A stretch of DNA of 64,000 nucleotides, taken from positions 5,218,481-5,282,480 of the forward strand of contig NC_049992.1 of assembly GCF_000003815.2 (NCBI RefSeq), in the 5' to 3' direction. The notes under the pieces are model-generated. The model saw only the letters and a program-made list of their open reading frames with translations. It ran no database searches and was not told the origin of the DNA. The DNA comes from Branchiostoma floridae. Its lineage: Eukaryota > Chordata > Leptocardii > Amphioxiformes > Branchiostomatidae. Position 1 is the stretch's first letter. Each line of letters opens with the position of its first letter. Made by a program: the position numbers and the translations under genes. This document shows positions 63,045-64,000 of this stretch, one piece after another.

Positions 63045-63076
63045 TGTAACAAACGTTACCGGTAACGTTTGTTACA
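63045..63076. repeat. 32-base perfect palindrome
   Basis: tgtaacaaacgttacc followed by its exact complement. The half-motif gtaacgtttgttac recurs at about 63225 and 63408. Confidence 0.85.
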
Positions 63077-64000
63077 ACAGTAGACTTTACCCTGTTTTCT
63101 TCAAAAGGACGTACCTTATTGACTACATCATTTAGGTATATGTGGATGTCCCTATGGACATTTGGAAAGTGGGCAACTTTTTTACACCAGGTCAAATAGA
63201 GAGATTAGACAGCATCGAACAATAGTAACGTTTGTTACGGTCATTTCTGTACAACATTTTGTTAAGCAAGGTGTGATACAAATGACAGTCACCAACCCTT
63301 TCTTGTTTCTTTAGAAAGCCAGAAAAACTGTACAGCGTCACAAAAATGGCCATTTCTAGTCTTATACGCGCATAATATAACCGTGGCAACCATCGTACTA
63401 GTGGTGGTAACGTTTGTTACAGAATCTGGCGACAGGCATAAACCACCTCACACAGCCTCCAAGATCAGTGACAGGAGCGATCTGACGTGATCGGGCAGAG
63501 GGCCTGGGTAGCTGGTTTCACCTGCCGAACAATCATTCTGGGAACTGAATTGTTACATTTTTGGCTACTATTTGAATTCTTCGTTTCTTCTCAGGCGACA
63601 GCCATTTTTCAGGGTGTGAAATCCCACCCGTGGCTATAATAATCTTCTAATCCATCAACCTCTACGAATGTTATGGTGCATCTTTTGTAAAACATTACTG
63701 GGGTTGTGGAAAAAAATGAAGGAACCAGTGATGTTGTCTATAATTTGCTCCATATCAAGGCGTAAAGTCAGGCGACAGCATTTCGACATTTAAATGAGAA
63801 CGAGCCATTTGCATGATATGAGACAGCATGCCCAGAACACGAGATATAAAAATGAATCAAGGAAGTGGGCATTTAAATTGCACAGTCTCAATACCACTAT
63901 TGAATGCTCTAAAATTGCATACACGTTTTTGCCTACATGATGTGGTTGGGATGTCAGAATAAAGGGAGGGGGAGGGGTCTACAATTACAAACTACCAGCC

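Overview
This is an animal nuclear genomic window: large introns with GT-AG splice sites, short exons, AATAAA signals and a dense load of foldback DNA elements, 5'-truncated LINE ends and minisatellites. The gene content (an Ack kinase, a single-exon LRR receptor, and a type II membrane protein joining kringle, SUEL lectin and VPS62 domains) and the repeat style point to a lancelet (Branchiostoma). That species call is inference.

Region 1 (1-6655) is non-coding as far as I can see: foldback elements, a 280-base tandem duplication and a 100-N assembly gap. Region 2 (6656 to about 40005, plus strand) is one gene of 15 visible exons whose splice phases all agree, encoding 1083 residues with the 5' end outside or unrecognised. 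Its order is Ack/TNK2 tyrosine kinase, SH3, a Borg (CDC42EP)-type CRIB with the other Borg homology blocks, a long Ser/Pro-rich tail with endocytic and YxxM-type motifs, and a C-terminal UBA domain. The Borg segment inside an Ack kinase is the most interesting protein-level observation. The gene also carries tandem duplications of exon edges at five places, including a 12-unit array in which 11 units look like complete 54-base in-frame mini-exons.

Region 3 (40.1-42.6 kb) is intergenic with minisatellites and MITEs. Region 4 (42611-44152, minus) is an intronless-coding LRR type I membrane protein; its 5' flank, with a candidate 5'UTR splice donor, is duplicated upstream. Region 5 (48365 to about 60531, minus) is a ten-exon gene for a type II membrane protein: acidic Tyr-containing cytoplasmic tail, membrane anchor, Thr-rich stalk, kringle, SUEL-type lectin, VPS62/DUF946 domain; its last exon was not found. 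One of its introns splits the kringle, has a GC donor, is flanked by 11-base direct repeats and contains a LINE tail, so it may be an insertion-derived intron. A degenerate copy of the cytoplasmic exon lies at 61.3 kb. The remainder to 64 kb is repeats.

Functionally, the kinase is a predicted CDC42 effector acting in receptor endocytosis and signalling; the two minus-strand genes look like cell-surface recognition molecules. Nothing in the sequence ties the three genes together.
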